Source: an uncultured Bacteroidales bacterium (GTDB lineage Bacteria; Bacteroidota; Bacteroidia; Bacteroidales; UBA932). Taken from it: a DNA stretch of 64,000 bases. The notes beneath the pieces were generated by a model, which searched no databases, had not been told where the DNA came from, and saw nothing but the letters and a program-made list of their open reading frames with translations. Location of the stretch: contig CALVAJ010000002.1 of assembly GCA_944325505.1 (NCBI GenBank), positions 1-64,000 on the forward strand. The letters run 5' to 3'. The translations under genes were made by a program, and so were the position numbers. How positions within the stretch are numbered: the first letter of the stretch is position 1; each line of letters opens with the position of its first letter. Below, one piece after another: positions 25,875-35,105 of this stretch.

Positions 25875-27404
25875 ATGAAAATGAAAAGAATATCCATATT
25901 CATCGCAGCTCTCCTGCTGCCGCTGTCGGCTTTCTGGTCCTGCTCTCTGGAGGAAGACACTTCGGGACTGTCCAATCCGAAGCAGTACTTCAGGAAATTC
26001 TCTGAATGCCAGTCTGTCGTAAACAGCTGCTATATCCCGATCAAATCGATATACACATACCAGTACATGCTCGCAACAGAATGCGTGACCGATATAGCAT
26101 ACTGTCCGTCCGGAACTCTCGACGCCAGCCTGGACATCTCCCCTGCCGTACCGCGTTTCGGCTCGACGGTCTGGAAACAAGGCTACCTCGGGGTACAGAG
26201 GTGCAACTTTGCAGTCAACGGCATCGAAACCGCATTCCGGAACGGAGTGCTGACCGAAGAGCAGTACTGTCAGCTGCTTTGCGAAGCCAAGACCCTGAGA
26301 GGATTCTATTACTGGACACTGACATGCTTCTTCGGGGATGTCCCGTTCTACTTCGATGATGTAACCGACAACGAAGTCCTGACCAGAATCCAGGTACTGC
26401 CGCGCATGGATGCGGACAATACCCGCGAAGAAGTGATAAAGGACCTGCAGTCAATCGCACCGCTCGCAAGCCAGACCCGCACGTACGACAACGAGAACAA
26501 CCGTCTCGGAGCATCCTGCGCCTATATGCTCATAGCCAAGATGGCGATGTGGAACAAAGACTGGAACACGGCGCTGGAGGCTCTGAAAGAACTCGAAAAC
26601 ATATACGGTCCGCTGTCGCAGTATGACTATGCCGAGAACATCCTTTTCAGGAACAAGAATACGCCTGAATCGATAATGGAAGTCCAGCACACCTACACGC
26701 AGGGAGGACTGACCTACACCTCAAACGTAGCCTGCATCTGCCAGCCGTACCCGCGTTCCGCGAACTCGTCCGTATATGACGGGGTAGACATTCCTGAACT
26801 CGGGGACCAGGCCACCGTATGGTCTGCCATGAGGCCGAACGTGTATTTCTGCCAGGGACTGCAGTCGAAGATGGGCAGCGACATACGCAGCAAGTACAAC
26901 ATGGCATGGACCTATGACGACAAAACCTTCAACAGTGTAAACACCCGGCCGTGGTGCGGACCGAAATTCTGGTGCCCGGACATGCAGGCTTCGGCAGACG
27001 GGAACAACTACAAAGTCTTCCGCTACGCAGATGCCATCCTGATGATGGCGGAATGCTATTTCTACCTTGAAGACTACGAGACTGCCGTCAGCTATCTGGA
27101 CATGACCCGCACAAGGGCCGGTCTGCCGAACTATACTTACCGCACTCCTGTCCGTCTCGAAGAAGAAATCCGCAACGAAAGGGCAAGGGAGCTTTTCGGC
27201 GAATTCCAGAGGAAATACGACCTTGTCCGCTGGGGCATCTGGTATGACGCGACCACAAGCAACAGCGACTACGCCTATCTCCAGCTCAATACGGAAACGA
27301 GCCGCATCAAGCCTTGCCACCGGTACTATCCTATTCCTGACACCGAGGTGACATATTCCAAGAACAACCTCGACAACAAAGAATACAACATGTACGGTCT
27401 GTAA
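25875..27404 (+). CDS. SusD-family surface lipoprotein (locus 1)
   Basis: A 509-residue SusD/RagB homologue with signal peptide and lipobox (FWSCS, Cys ~22). The helical TPR framework is visible: CNFAVNGIETAFRNG, EAKTLRGFYYWTLTCFFGDVP and ADAILMMAECYFYL. The C-terminal NERARELFGEFQRKYDLVRW is the most conserved SusD segment. It acts as the lid of the SusC channel and binds the ligand at the cell surface. Five bases separate it from susC. Confidence 0.93.
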   Translation: MKMKRISIFIAALLLPLSAFWSCSLEEDTSGLSNPKQYFRKFSECQSVVNSCYIPIKSIYTYQYMLATECVTDIAYCPSGTLDASLDISPAVPRFGSTVWKQGYLGVQRCNFAVNGIETAFRNGVLTEEQYCQLLCEAKTLRGFYYWTLTCFFGDVPFYFDDVTDNEVLTRIQVLPRMDADNTREEVIKDLQSIAPLASQTRTYDNENNRLGASCAYMLIAKMAMWNKDWNTALEALKELENIYGPLSQYDYAENILFRNKNTPESIMEVQHTYTQGGLTYTSNVACICQPYPRSANSSVYDGVDIPELGDQATVWSAMRPNVYFCQGLQSKMGSDIRSKYNMAWTYDDKTFNSVNTRPWCGPKFWCPDMQASADGNNYKVFRYADAILMMAECYFYLEDYETAVSYLDMTRTRAGLPNYTYRTPVRLEEEIRNERARELFGEFQRKYDLVRWGIWYDATTSNSDYAYLQLNTETSRIKPCHRYYPIPDTEVTYSKNNLDNKEYNMYGL

Positions 27405-27423
27405 CATTGAAACCTGAAAAGAC

Positions 27424-29934
27424 ATGAATATGAAACTTCATAACATAAAAAGATCATCCGGCATACTGGCCGCCGGCATACTTACTGCCGCAGCCCTCCT
27501 GACAGGATGCCAGAGAGAATTCGAACTGGACCTGCCGCTCGCCGTGTCGGCCAGAGACCTGACCCTGTCGAAAGACGCCGGTTCGACGCATGTGCTCGTA
27601 TATTCGACGGGAGAATGGACCGCACGATTTACACGCAATGTAAACTGGGCGTCGCTCAACAAACTTTCCGGATACGGAAACAACGAAATAGTATTCACCT
27701 ACTCGGCAAACTACGGGGTTTCCAGGAAAGTAGGGGTGGTATTTGAAAAAGGCGCCCTGACCGATACCGTAATGTTCTCGCAGAACGGCAGCGTCTCAGC
27801 ACCAAGCATAGCCTTTTCGAGCTCGTCGGTCTCGCTGCTGAAGGCAGAGTCTGACATACTCGTCCCGATCAACACCAACCTTCTCTATTCGCTTCAGGAT
27901 ATGGAAGCATCCGTGATATATTACGACACCGAGGGCGAGCCTGTCGATACGGTAGATGTCATAACCATCGACGGAGCCGGGAGCGACATGCAGGACGACG
28001 ATCCGGCACACTGGATCTCCGGCGTCTCTATCAGTAAAGAGGGACTGGGATTCAGCGTTTCCGGGAACAGCGGCTCCATGCCGAGACTCGCAGACATCCT
28101 CGTGTACATCAAGGATGCGCAGGATGAGCTGACCCAGGCCAGACTTAACGTTACCCAGGGCATAGCCGGTCCTGAACTTGAGTTCGCCGAAGAAGGAGGA
28201 CAGTACGAGGGATACGCGCAGACATGCACGGCCGCAACCTCAAGGAACAACCTGGCGCCTTATTCAGACCGGATCGGATACGAAATAGCCTATAATACTC
28301 CGTCAGACGGCAACGACTGGCTTCTGAATCCTGTCCTGACCACGGAAGGCCTGACATTCAGCCTCACCCTGAACAATACGGGAGCATCCCGCAGCGCCGT
28401 TATAACACTCCGATATGAAGATGCGGACGGGAATGAAGTCTCGGACTCATATACCGTCACCCAGACCCAGTATCCGGATGCGCTTGACTTTGCGGCGGTA
28501 AGGGCTTTGGGCAGCGGCAAGATCGACCTTCCCGGCTATATCGAAGGGTACGTAGTCAGCGACCCTGCAAGCAAGAATATCATTTCAAGCCCTCAGACGG
28601 CACAGTTCACATTCGACCGCACGGTAAACGACAGGACAGTGTATATCGAGAGCAAGGATGCAGAATACGGATTCTGCCTGCAGTTCGCCTCCGCTCAGGA
28701 CAACACGCTTGAAAAATATTCGAGAGTCCGCCTTTCCCTGCAAGGGGCCGAGCTTACGAAACACGACTCCCCTGAATACTATACCATTTCAGGCCTGACA
28801 TCGGCCAACATCCTTGAAGCCTCTGTCCCTGACGTGTTCAAGATCCCGATAAAGGCCAAAAAGATAGACGAACTGTCGGACAAGGATATCTTCACTCTGG
28901 TGTCTGTCGAGAATGTGGAAATAATGTGCAAAGACGGGGCATATACCAACTGCTCGGACGGCTATTCGTTCAAAGATGAACATAACTCCATAATAGGGGC
29001 CACTTCCCCTCGCTGGGATGTCGCTCCGCTGATGTGCTACGACCGGGAAGGCAACTCCATATTCATGCTCACGAACGCGGCCGTCACCTGGAGGAGGTTC
29101 AGCTCGGGGCCTGACCTGGAATTCGGGACTGTGGTTCCGCAAGGCTCGGGCACTTTCCGCGGAATAGTAGTGGCTGATGAAGTAGCTCCGGTAAGGTTCG
29201 GCGACCTCGGGAAATACCAGCTGCGCGCCATGACCGAAGAAGATATCGACCTCAACGATACCCCATTCACTACGACCATTGTGGAATGGAACTGGAACGA
29301 CAGAAAGACAGACCTCGTTCCGGAAACAGGAAACGGGACAATAAACCTCTACAACGCCTCTTCTGCAGGAGTTCCCGATTTCAACAATGTCGTATGCTCC
29401 GGGAACGGCGGAGCAACCTCCGACGGGAAAGGTCTGGTAGCCAACGGGGCCATCAGGCTGAACAACAAGTGGTGGGACTTCTCGAAAGATGAAGGCAAAT
29501 ACATAGACATCACATTCTCCACAGCCGGCATCAGCGGACAGAACCTGTTCGTGGGTCTTGCATGGGGACACGGACAAATGAACAATACTACCCTCGACGG
29601 CCCGGCTCACTGGAAACTGCTGTATTCAACCGACGGAGGAGAGTCATTCAATGAAGTACCTGGAGGTATCCTGACCAACCGTTCCATCGTATGGTGGAGC
29701 ACGACATCCCAGGACGCGACTCCAGGTTATACGGAACATCTGAGGAAACTCCCTGCCGAATGCTTCGGGAAGGACCAGGTAGTACTCAGGCTGCAGGTAG
29801 CCGACAAGGTCACCGACATCGATCCTAAAGCCAACAGTTCCAACTACAAGACTGCATTAGGAATAGAAAAGGGCACCCTTACAGACAAAGACACTTCAAT
29901 CCGTATCGGCACTCTAACCGTGAGATACAACTAA
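27424..29934 (+). CDS. BACON/DUF5689-type surface lipoprotein (locus 1, first copy)
   Basis: An 836-residue lipoprotein (LLTGC, Cys near 28). The N-terminus has BACON-like repeats: LSKDAGSTHVLVYSTGEW with Trp, and AVITLRYEDADG further on. The middle part, residues ~350-600, follows the DUF5689 pattern: DLPGYIEGYVVSDPASKNI, FCLQFASAQDNT, then YTISGLTSANILEA. A C-terminal jelly-roll-like region (~620-836) ends in RIGTLTVRYN. BACON modules mediate glycan or mucin adhesion in other proteins; here the role is probably ligand capture next to SusD. It is paralogous to the following gene. Confidence 0.75.
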   Translation: MNMKLHNIKRSSGILAAGILTAAALLTGCQREFELDLPLAVSARDLTLSKDAGSTHVLVYSTGEWTARFTRNVNWASLNKLSGYGNNEIVFTYSANYGVSRKVGVVFEKGALTDTVMFSQNGSVSAPSIAFSSSSVSLLKAESDILVPINTNLLYSLQDMEASVIYYDTEGEPVDTVDVITIDGAGSDMQDDDPAHWISGVSISKEGLGFSVSGNSGSMPRLADILVYIKDAQDELTQARLNVTQGIAGPELEFAEEGGQYEGYAQTCTAATSRNNLAPYSDRIGYEIAYNTPSDGNDWLLNPVLTTEGLTFSLTLNNTGASRSAVITLRYEDADGNEVSDSYTVTQTQYPDALDFAAVRALGSGKIDLPGYIEGYVVSDPASKNIISSPQTAQFTFDRTVNDRTVYIESKDAEYGFCLQFASAQDNTLEKYSRVRLSLQGAELTKHDSPEYYTISGLTSANILEASVPDVFKIPIKAKKIDELSDKDIFTLVSVENVEIMCKDGAYTNCSDGYSFKDEHNSIIGATSPRWDVAPLMCYDREGNSIFMLTNAAVTWRRFSSGPDLEFGTVVPQGSGTFRGIVVADEVAPVRFGDLGKYQLRAMTEEDIDLNDTPFTTTIVEWNWNDRKTDLVPETGNGTINLYNASSAGVPDFNNVVCSGNGGATSDGKGLVANGAIRLNNKWWDFSKDEGKYIDITFSTAGISGQNLFVGLAWGHGQMNNTTLDGPAHWKLLYSTDGGESFNEVPGGILTNRSIVWWSTTSQDATPGYTEHLRKLPAECFGKDQVVLRLQVADKVTDIDPKANSSNYKTALGIEKGTLTDKDTSIRIGTLTVRYN

Positions 29935-29945
29935 ACATTAGAAAT

Positions 29946-32423
29946 ATGGACAACATCAAATCAATATTCAGACTTCTGAGCGTCGCTTCCGTATGCGGAG
30001 CCATGGTATCCTGCGCCTTTTCAGAGCCGGAGGAGATCGCACTGGTAAAACTCGGAGCCCCGCAGAAAGAATATATCGTAGAAGCCGAAGCAAGTACATT
30101 CGGCATCGACATATACACCAACGGCCCGTACCATATCGAGCGGACCAATGAAGCCGGATGGCTGACCCTGGAATACGGGGAAGGGACCGAAGGCAAGGCA
30201 ACCATCACCGCTTCATGCGAATTCAACGAAAGCTTCAAACGCCGCGCAGGCATAGTGCTCTGCTCTGACATGGACTCCCGCAGGGATACGATCTATATCA
30301 AGCAGAAAGCCCTGATCGATGCAAACATAACATTCGACAACTCCTCCGTCATCGTTCCCGGTGCCGGAGGGGAAAACCGCTCGGCGATAAGCACCAACAT
30401 ACCGTTCTCCGAGATTACCGTTACGACAGAATATACCGATCCTGAGAATACGGGATGGATCAAAAGCATAGAAATCCCCGATGCCGAAACCGAGCAGAGA
30501 GAACTGGTAATCACCCTGGATCCCAATCCTGAGGAAGAAATCCCCCGCACCGCTTCCGTAAGCATGTCGTTCACCGACGGATGGGACGAGACAGTAAGCG
30601 TAGAGTTCAACCTGCTGCAGCGCAGTGCAAAAGAAACCCTCGGACGGGAAATAACATTCGAGGAATTCCGGAACTCATATGCGATGAACCGCGAAGTCGA
30701 AGACTATGTCATCCTGAGCGGGATAATCGTCAGCAACACGGAAAACCGCAATGCAGGAGAAAACGCCCAGAACACTACGTCTTCCATAGACTATACCGTA
30801 TCGGAAAGGACCGCATATTTGGAATCCGCCGACGGGAGATACGGAATATCCCTTCTTGCGGAAACTGCGGAAGACAACGTATTCAAGCAGTATGACCATG
30901 TCCAGATACTCATCCAGGGCACTACCGCCAGCCTGATAGAAAACCCCGACCGTTATGAAATTACAGGGCTGACCAAATCCATGATAATTTCACAGACTGG
31001 GGGAACGGCCTCCGATGTTCCGGTCAAGGAAAAGTACATGAACGAACTGACAGATGACGACATATATACATACGTAACGCTCAAAGACGTGGAATTCCCG
31101 GTACGCAAAGGCTCGATAACGCCTATAAACGAAGGTTATGCCATCGGAACAAACGCCAGCCGTATCAGCAAATACCCTCTGCTCGTGCGTGACATAAACG
31201 GGGACGACATGTACATGATCACCAACACCAACTGCAAATACCGCAGCGACGGAACGCGTCTTCCGTACGGTTCCGGCAAGATATCGGGAGTCATCGTACA
31301 CGAACGCTTCTCCAGGTTCGAGTGGAGGAACGGGGCAGACCCGGCAGAAATGGAGGAAGACCCTACATTAGGCTTTATAGGAAGATACCAGATACGCCAC
31401 CAGACAAAGGACGATATCTGGGGGAATATGGAAGACGATTTCGAAAACGGGTTCTCCGCCCTGCTGACGGAATACCGCTATTGGAATCCTGACAGTGAAA
31501 ACAAGGTCCAGAAGCCGACATACGGAACCAACGGATACCTGACGCATACATATCAGGAAAAATACTCCGGTTCTCCGGCGAAAGAATATCTTCTGGCAAC
31601 CTACAAGCAGCCGATGTGGGGAGCAGGGACATATTCATATCTCGGGCCTGTCGGGAATAATGCCGGCTACTACTTCGGCGCGAATTACGGCAACAAAAAC
31701 GGTCTGGGCATCATCATCGATCCGTTAAAAGAATCCTGGGATACGGAAATGGAGCAGTTCATAAGCCGGAACCCTGACGGGACTATCGAGTGGTGCGGTC
31801 CTTACGCCACCAGCCAGTATGCCGCAAGCGGCACCGGTGGATGGCCGGGCAACGATGCGATACCGACAAACTCACAACAAATCAATTATAACGGCAGCAC
31901 ATCGATGCGCGGCAAAGGCAATGTCAGCGGATACTGTTACTCCGCCTTCGCAAACAACTTCTGGTGGGATGACGATACAGACCGGCCATACGCATGGCTG
32001 CTCAATTTCTCCACCGAAGGGATCAGCACTTCGCACATCTCCCTGCAGATATCGGTCATGAACACGCAGCAGACATTCTATTCGCCGAGATACTGGTGCG
32101 CCGAATGGGCCCTTACCGACTCACAGAAAGCCGAAGACGATGAGAAGTGGAACATGATAGGCGAGTATACGGTACCTGACGTTTCCGTATGGTCAAATAC
32201 CCTCTACTCCTCATGCGTGGCATACAAGAGCATAAACTTCGAGCTCCCGCAGGAAATTCTCGGACACCCGGATGTCTATATACGTCTGCGCCCTGTCAAC
32301 GACATATGCAGCGACGGAGGGGACTATGCAAATGCCCGGCTTAGAGACAGTGCCAGCGGAGCTGCACTTGCCGGCGAGCATGCAAGCGCCATAGAATACA
32401 TCGCTATCCGATATAACAAATAA
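29946..32423 (+). CDS. BACON/DUF5689-type surface lipoprotein (locus 1, second copy)
   Basis: An 825-residue lipoprotein (MVSCAF, Cys ~23) with the same order of modules as its neighbour: BACON-like N-terminal repeats (RTNEAGWLTLEYGEG, RRDTIYIKQ), then a DUF5689-like segment (VILSGIIVSNTENRN, GRYGISLLAETAEDN, YEITGLTKSMIISQ), then a large C-terminal beta domain rich in Trp, Tyr and Gly. The C-terminal domain differs from that of the first copy, which suggests a different ligand or partner. It is the last gene of the operon and is followed by a strong terminator. Confidence 0.75.
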   Translation: MDNIKSIFRLLSVASVCGAMVSCAFSEPEEIALVKLGAPQKEYIVEAEASTFGIDIYTNGPYHIERTNEAGWLTLEYGEGTEGKATITASCEFNESFKRRAGIVLCSDMDSRRDTIYIKQKALIDANITFDNSSVIVPGAGGENRSAISTNIPFSEITVTTEYTDPENTGWIKSIEIPDAETEQRELVITLDPNPEEEIPRTASVSMSFTDGWDETVSVEFNLLQRSAKETLGREITFEEFRNSYAMNREVEDYVILSGIIVSNTENRNAGENAQNTTSSIDYTVSERTAYLESADGRYGISLLAETAEDNVFKQYDHVQILIQGTTASLIENPDRYEITGLTKSMIISQTGGTASDVPVKEKYMNELTDDDIYTYVTLKDVEFPVRKGSITPINEGYAIGTNASRISKYPLLVRDINGDDMYMITNTNCKYRSDGTRLPYGSGKISGVIVHERFSRFEWRNGADPAEMEEDPTLGFIGRYQIRHQTKDDIWGNMEDDFENGFSALLTEYRYWNPDSENKVQKPTYGTNGYLTHTYQEKYSGSPAKEYLLATYKQPMWGAGTYSYLGPVGNNAGYYFGANYGNKNGLGIIIDPLKESWDTEMEQFISRNPDGTIEWCGPYATSQYAASGTGGWPGNDAIPTNSQQINYNGSTSMRGKGNVSGYCYSAFANNFWWDDDTDRPYAWLLNFSTEGISTSHISLQISVMNTQQTFYSPRYWCAEWALTDSQKAEDDEKWNMIGEYTVPDVSVWSNTLYSSCVAYKSINFELPQEILGHPDVYIRLRPVNDICSDGGDYANARLRDSASGAALAGEHASAIEYIAIRYNK

Positions 32424-32446
32424 CAATTCCCCGGACAATAAAAACG

Positions 32447-32495
32447 GGAAAGGGTGACAAAAAGCCGAATAGCTTGATGTCACCCTTTCCTTTAT
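32447..32495 (+). terminator. Bidirectional terminator between SusCD locus 1 and pgk
   Basis: A perfect 13-bp stem, GGAAAGGGTGACA (32447-32459) with TGTCACCCTTTCC (32478-32490), encloses a nested AAGC/GCTT pair. TTTATT follows on the plus strand and CCCGTTTTTATTG on the minus strand, so it can stop transcription from both convergent genes. Confidence 0.85.
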
Positions 32496-32525
32496 TCCTA
32501 ATATCCGGGAAAAACCGGATGAAAC

Positions 32526-33779
32526 TTATTCGCGGATAGCTGCGATACCAGGAAGCTCCTTGCCCTCGAGGTACTCGAGCATTGCACCGCCGCCTGTTGA
32601 AACGTAGCTTACTTTCTTTGCATAACCCATCTGGGTAACGGCTGCAACCGAGTCACCGCCGCCGATAAGGGTGAATGCTCCGTTCTCGGTAGCCTTTGCA
32701 AGCATTTCAGCCACGCGGTTGGTACCCTTTGCGAAAGAAGGGATCTCGAATACGCCTACAGGACCGTTCCAGAGGATGGTCTTTGATTTCATGATGACGT
32801 CTTCCCATGCCGCAAGCGTGCTCGGGGCAGCGTCGACGCCTTCCCAGCCGTCAGGAATCTCTGAGTTGCTGCAGATCTTGGTATTGGCACCTTCTGCGAA
32901 TGCATCGGCGATAACCACTTCCTTTGAAAGATAAAGCTTTACGCCTTTCTCCTCGGCTTTCTTCAGGGTGTCGAGGGCGAGCTGCTGCTGGTCATCCTCA
33001 CAGAGAGAGTTTCCGATCTTTCCGCCCTGCGCCTTTACAAAGGTATAGACCATACCGCCGCCGATGATCATGTTGTCCACTACATCGAAAAGATGCTCGA
33101 TGATACCGATTTTTGAGGATACCTTGGCACCGCCGATGATTGCGGTTACAGGACGCTCAGGATTCTTCACTACCCTCTCGAGAGCCTTGATTTCGCCTTC
33201 CATCAGGTAGCCGAACATCTTGTCATTAGGGAAATACTTGGCGATAAGGGCTGTAGAAGCGTGTGCGCGGTGTGCAGTACCGAATGCATCGTTCACATAG
33301 CAGTCGCCGTATGAAGCAAGTTTCCCGACAAACTTCTTCTGGCTTTCCTTAACGGCAGCCTTTGCCGCTTTCTTCTCCTCATCGGTAGCATCCTCTGCAA
33401 GTCCTCTCGGCTTGCCTTCCTCCTCTGCGTAGAAACGGAGGTTTTCAAGTACGAGGACTTCACCTGGCTTGAGTGCAGCGACCTGCTCGTCTGCATTCAT
33501 GCAGTCGTCGGCGAACTTCACAGGGACTCCGAGCAGCTCCTGCACGCGGCCGAGGATATGTTTGAGAGAGAATTTCTCAGTGACTCCCTTAGGACGGCCG
33601 AGGTGTGACATGATGATTACGGCACCGCCTTTCTCAAGGATTTTCTTGAGAGTAGGGACAGCCGCCCTGATACGGGTATCATCGGTAATTTCGAACTTCT
33701 CGTTAAGAGGAACGTTGAAGTCAACTCTGACAAGGGCTTTCTTGCCGGAGAAATCGTAAGTATCAATACTCTGCTGCAT
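32526..33779 (-). CDS. pgk: Phosphoglycerate kinase
   Basis: A 417-residue glycolytic enzyme that moves a phosphate between 1,3-bisphosphoglycerate and ADP. The N-terminal signature [13 protein letters not shown] lies at residues ~13-25, SHLGRPKG near 60, and the nucleotide-binding [15 protein letters not shown] and [12 protein letters not shown] in the C-terminal lobe. The start at 33779 ([10 protein letters not shown]) is preferred over an ORF 22 codons longer because the promoter lies inside that extension. Length is normal. It is transcribed alone. Confidence 0.97.
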   Translation of the reverse strand: MQQSIDTYDFSGKKALVRVDFNVPLNEKFEITDDTRIRAAVPTLKKILEKGGAVIIMSHLGRPKGVTEKFSLKHILGRVQELLGVPVKFADDCMNADEQVAALKPGEVLVLENLRFYAEEEGKPRGLAEDATDEEKKAAKAAVKESQKKFVGKLASYGDCYVNDAFGTAHRAHASTALIAKYFPNDKMFGYLMEGEIKALERVVKNPERPVTAIIGGAKVSSKIGIIEHLFDVVDNMIIGGGMVYTFVKAQGGKIGNSLCEDDQQQLALDTLKKAEEKGVKLYLSKEVVIADAFAEGANTKICSNSEIPDGWEGVDAAPSTLAAWEDVIMKSKTILWNGPVGVFEIPSFAKGTNRVAEMLAKATENGAFTLIGGGDSVAAVTQMGYAKKVSYVSTGGGAMLEYLEGKELPGIAAIRE

Positions 33780-33849
33780 AATGAATATGTATTTAAAAAG
33801 TTTTCCTGTATGTCCGGCACCGGCGGAACACCTTCCGCGGCACATCCTG

Positions 33850-33857
33850 CAAAGTTA
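33850..33857 (-). promoter_or_regulatory. -7 element of pgk
   Basis: TAACTTTG on the minus strand, about 70 bases before the pgk start codon, fits TAnnTTTG. A TTT about 18 bases further upstream is a weak -33. It lies within the upstream part of the longer pgk frame and so argues for the shorter protein. Confidence 0.5.
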
Positions 33858-33897
33858 CTAAAAATATTCAATATGAAACCGTTTGGCGGTAAATTAC

Positions 33898-33905
33898 TAT
33901 CTTTG
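33898..33905 (+). promoter_or_regulatory. -7 element of the methyltransferase gene
   Basis: TATCTTTG on the plus strand, 30 bases before the ATG at 33936. No TTTG at the usual -33 spacing. It supports the shorter start of the methyltransferase. Confidence 0.5.
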
Positions 33906-33935
33906 CCCCAGCAAGACCGTAAACACCGTAAGGAT

Positions 33936-34892
33936 ATGACTATAGAATCACCCGGGAAATTCTGGAAAGACTACGAACTTATAGATTCTGGCAATTTCGA
34001 GAAATTGGAAAGGTTCGGACAGTACATCATGGCACGGCCGGAACCCAAGGCGCTTTGGGACAAAAGCATGAGCGATGCCGAATGGGACCGGCTCATCCAC
34101 ACCAGATTCAAGACCGGCGCAGGTTTCGGGAAAACCGGAAAAGAAGACAGCGGTACCTGGGAAATGAAAAAAAGGATGAACGACCAGTGGGTGATCCGCT
34201 ACAGCTCCGGGCAGCCCGGACTGGATTTCAGGCTCCGGCTCGGACTGACTTCATTCAAGCATGTCGGTGTCTTCCCGGAACAGTCGTGCAACTGGGAATA
34301 CATCTACCGCCGGACCAGGATGCTGGCAGGGAAAGCCGAAGCGGAAGGCAAGCCGAAGCCTAAAGTGCTGAACCTTTTTGCATATACCGGAGCGGCATCA
34401 CTCGCCGCCAAAGCCGCCGGCGCGGATGTGACACATCTGGATTCGGTCCGTCAGGTGGTCACATGGGCCAGGGAAAACATGGAGCTCAGCCGTCTGGACA
34501 ACATCCGCTGGGTCGTGGAGGATGCCCTGAAATTCGCACGCAGGGAAGCCAGACGGGGAAACACCTATCAGGGAATAATACTTGATCCTCCGGCATACGG
34601 GCACGGCCCCGACGGAGAAAAATGGAAACTGGACGAATGCCTGTACGATATCATGAAATGCGTGGCATCGATTCTTGCCCCTCAGGACAGTTTCATGGTT
34701 CTCAACCTTTACTCGAACGGCTATTCGGCTGTCCTGGGAGAAACTGTCGTAAAGCAGGCTTTCGGTATAGGACAGCAGGAGGGCGGCGATGCTTCAAGCC
34801 GGACGGCCGAAACAGACTGCGGGGAGCTCGTCCTGCAGGACAGTTTCGGGAAAAACCTTCCTCTGAGCATATTTGTCAGGCTCAGCAGGTAA
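33936..34892 (+). CDS. Class I SAM-dependent rRNA methyltransferase, RlmI-like
   Basis: A 318-residue methyltransferase. The Rossmann motif I is VLNLFAYTGAASLAAKAAGA, followed by the acidic residue in THLDSV, and motif IV is ILDPPAYGHG, typical of m5C or m2G RNA methyltransferases related to RlmI/RlmK. The N-terminal ~150 residues carry a family-specific region ending in FPEQSCNWEYIYRRTR. No PUA domain is visible, unlike E. coli RlmI, so the exact target base is uncertain. Divergent from pgk, with the promoter regions interleaved. Confidence 0.8.
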   Translation: MTIESPGKFWKDYELIDSGNFEKLERFGQYIMARPEPKALWDKSMSDAEWDRLIHTRFKTGAGFGKTGKEDSGTWEMKKRMNDQWVIRYSSGQPGLDFRLRLGLTSFKHVGVFPEQSCNWEYIYRRTRMLAGKAEAEGKPKPKVLNLFAYTGAASLAAKAAGADVTHLDSVRQVVTWARENMELSRLDNIRWVVEDALKFARREARRGNTYQGIILDPPAYGHGPDGEKWKLDECLYDIMKCVASILAPQDSFMVLNLYSNGYSAVLGETVVKQAFGIGQQEGGDASSRTAETDCGELVLQDSFGKNLPLSIFVRLSR

Positions 34893-34923
34893 ACGGAGAC
34901 AGTCAAAAAGCAACGGCGATATT

Positions 34924-34957
34924 ACGGAAAAAGGGACCTTGGCGGTCCCTTTTTCCG

Positions 34958-34958
<1 letters not shown>
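34924..34958 (-). terminator. Shared terminator of tRNA-Ala and the methyltransferase gene
   Basis: Perfect 15-bp arms, ACGGAAAAAGGGACC (34924-34938) and GGTCCCTTTTTCCGT (34944-34958), around a 5-base loop. The T5 run lies within the stem in both directions, so it can act on both convergent transcripts. It touches the 3' end of the tRNA. Confidence 0.75.
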
Positions 34959-35031
<73 letters not shown>

Positions 35032-35041
35032 ATTGCGGATG

Positions 35042-35049
35042 CAAAGATA
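35042..35049 (-). promoter_or_regulatory. -7 element of tRNA-Ala
   Basis: TATCTTTG on the minus strand, ten bases before the tRNA 5' end. A TTTG exists upstream but at 12 bases, which is too close for a standard -33. Confidence 0.55.
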
Positions 35050-35105
35050 ATCCAATTTCTGCAAATCCGCCCGATTTTGTCGCAAATTTATCCGAAAAAT
35101 CAGTT

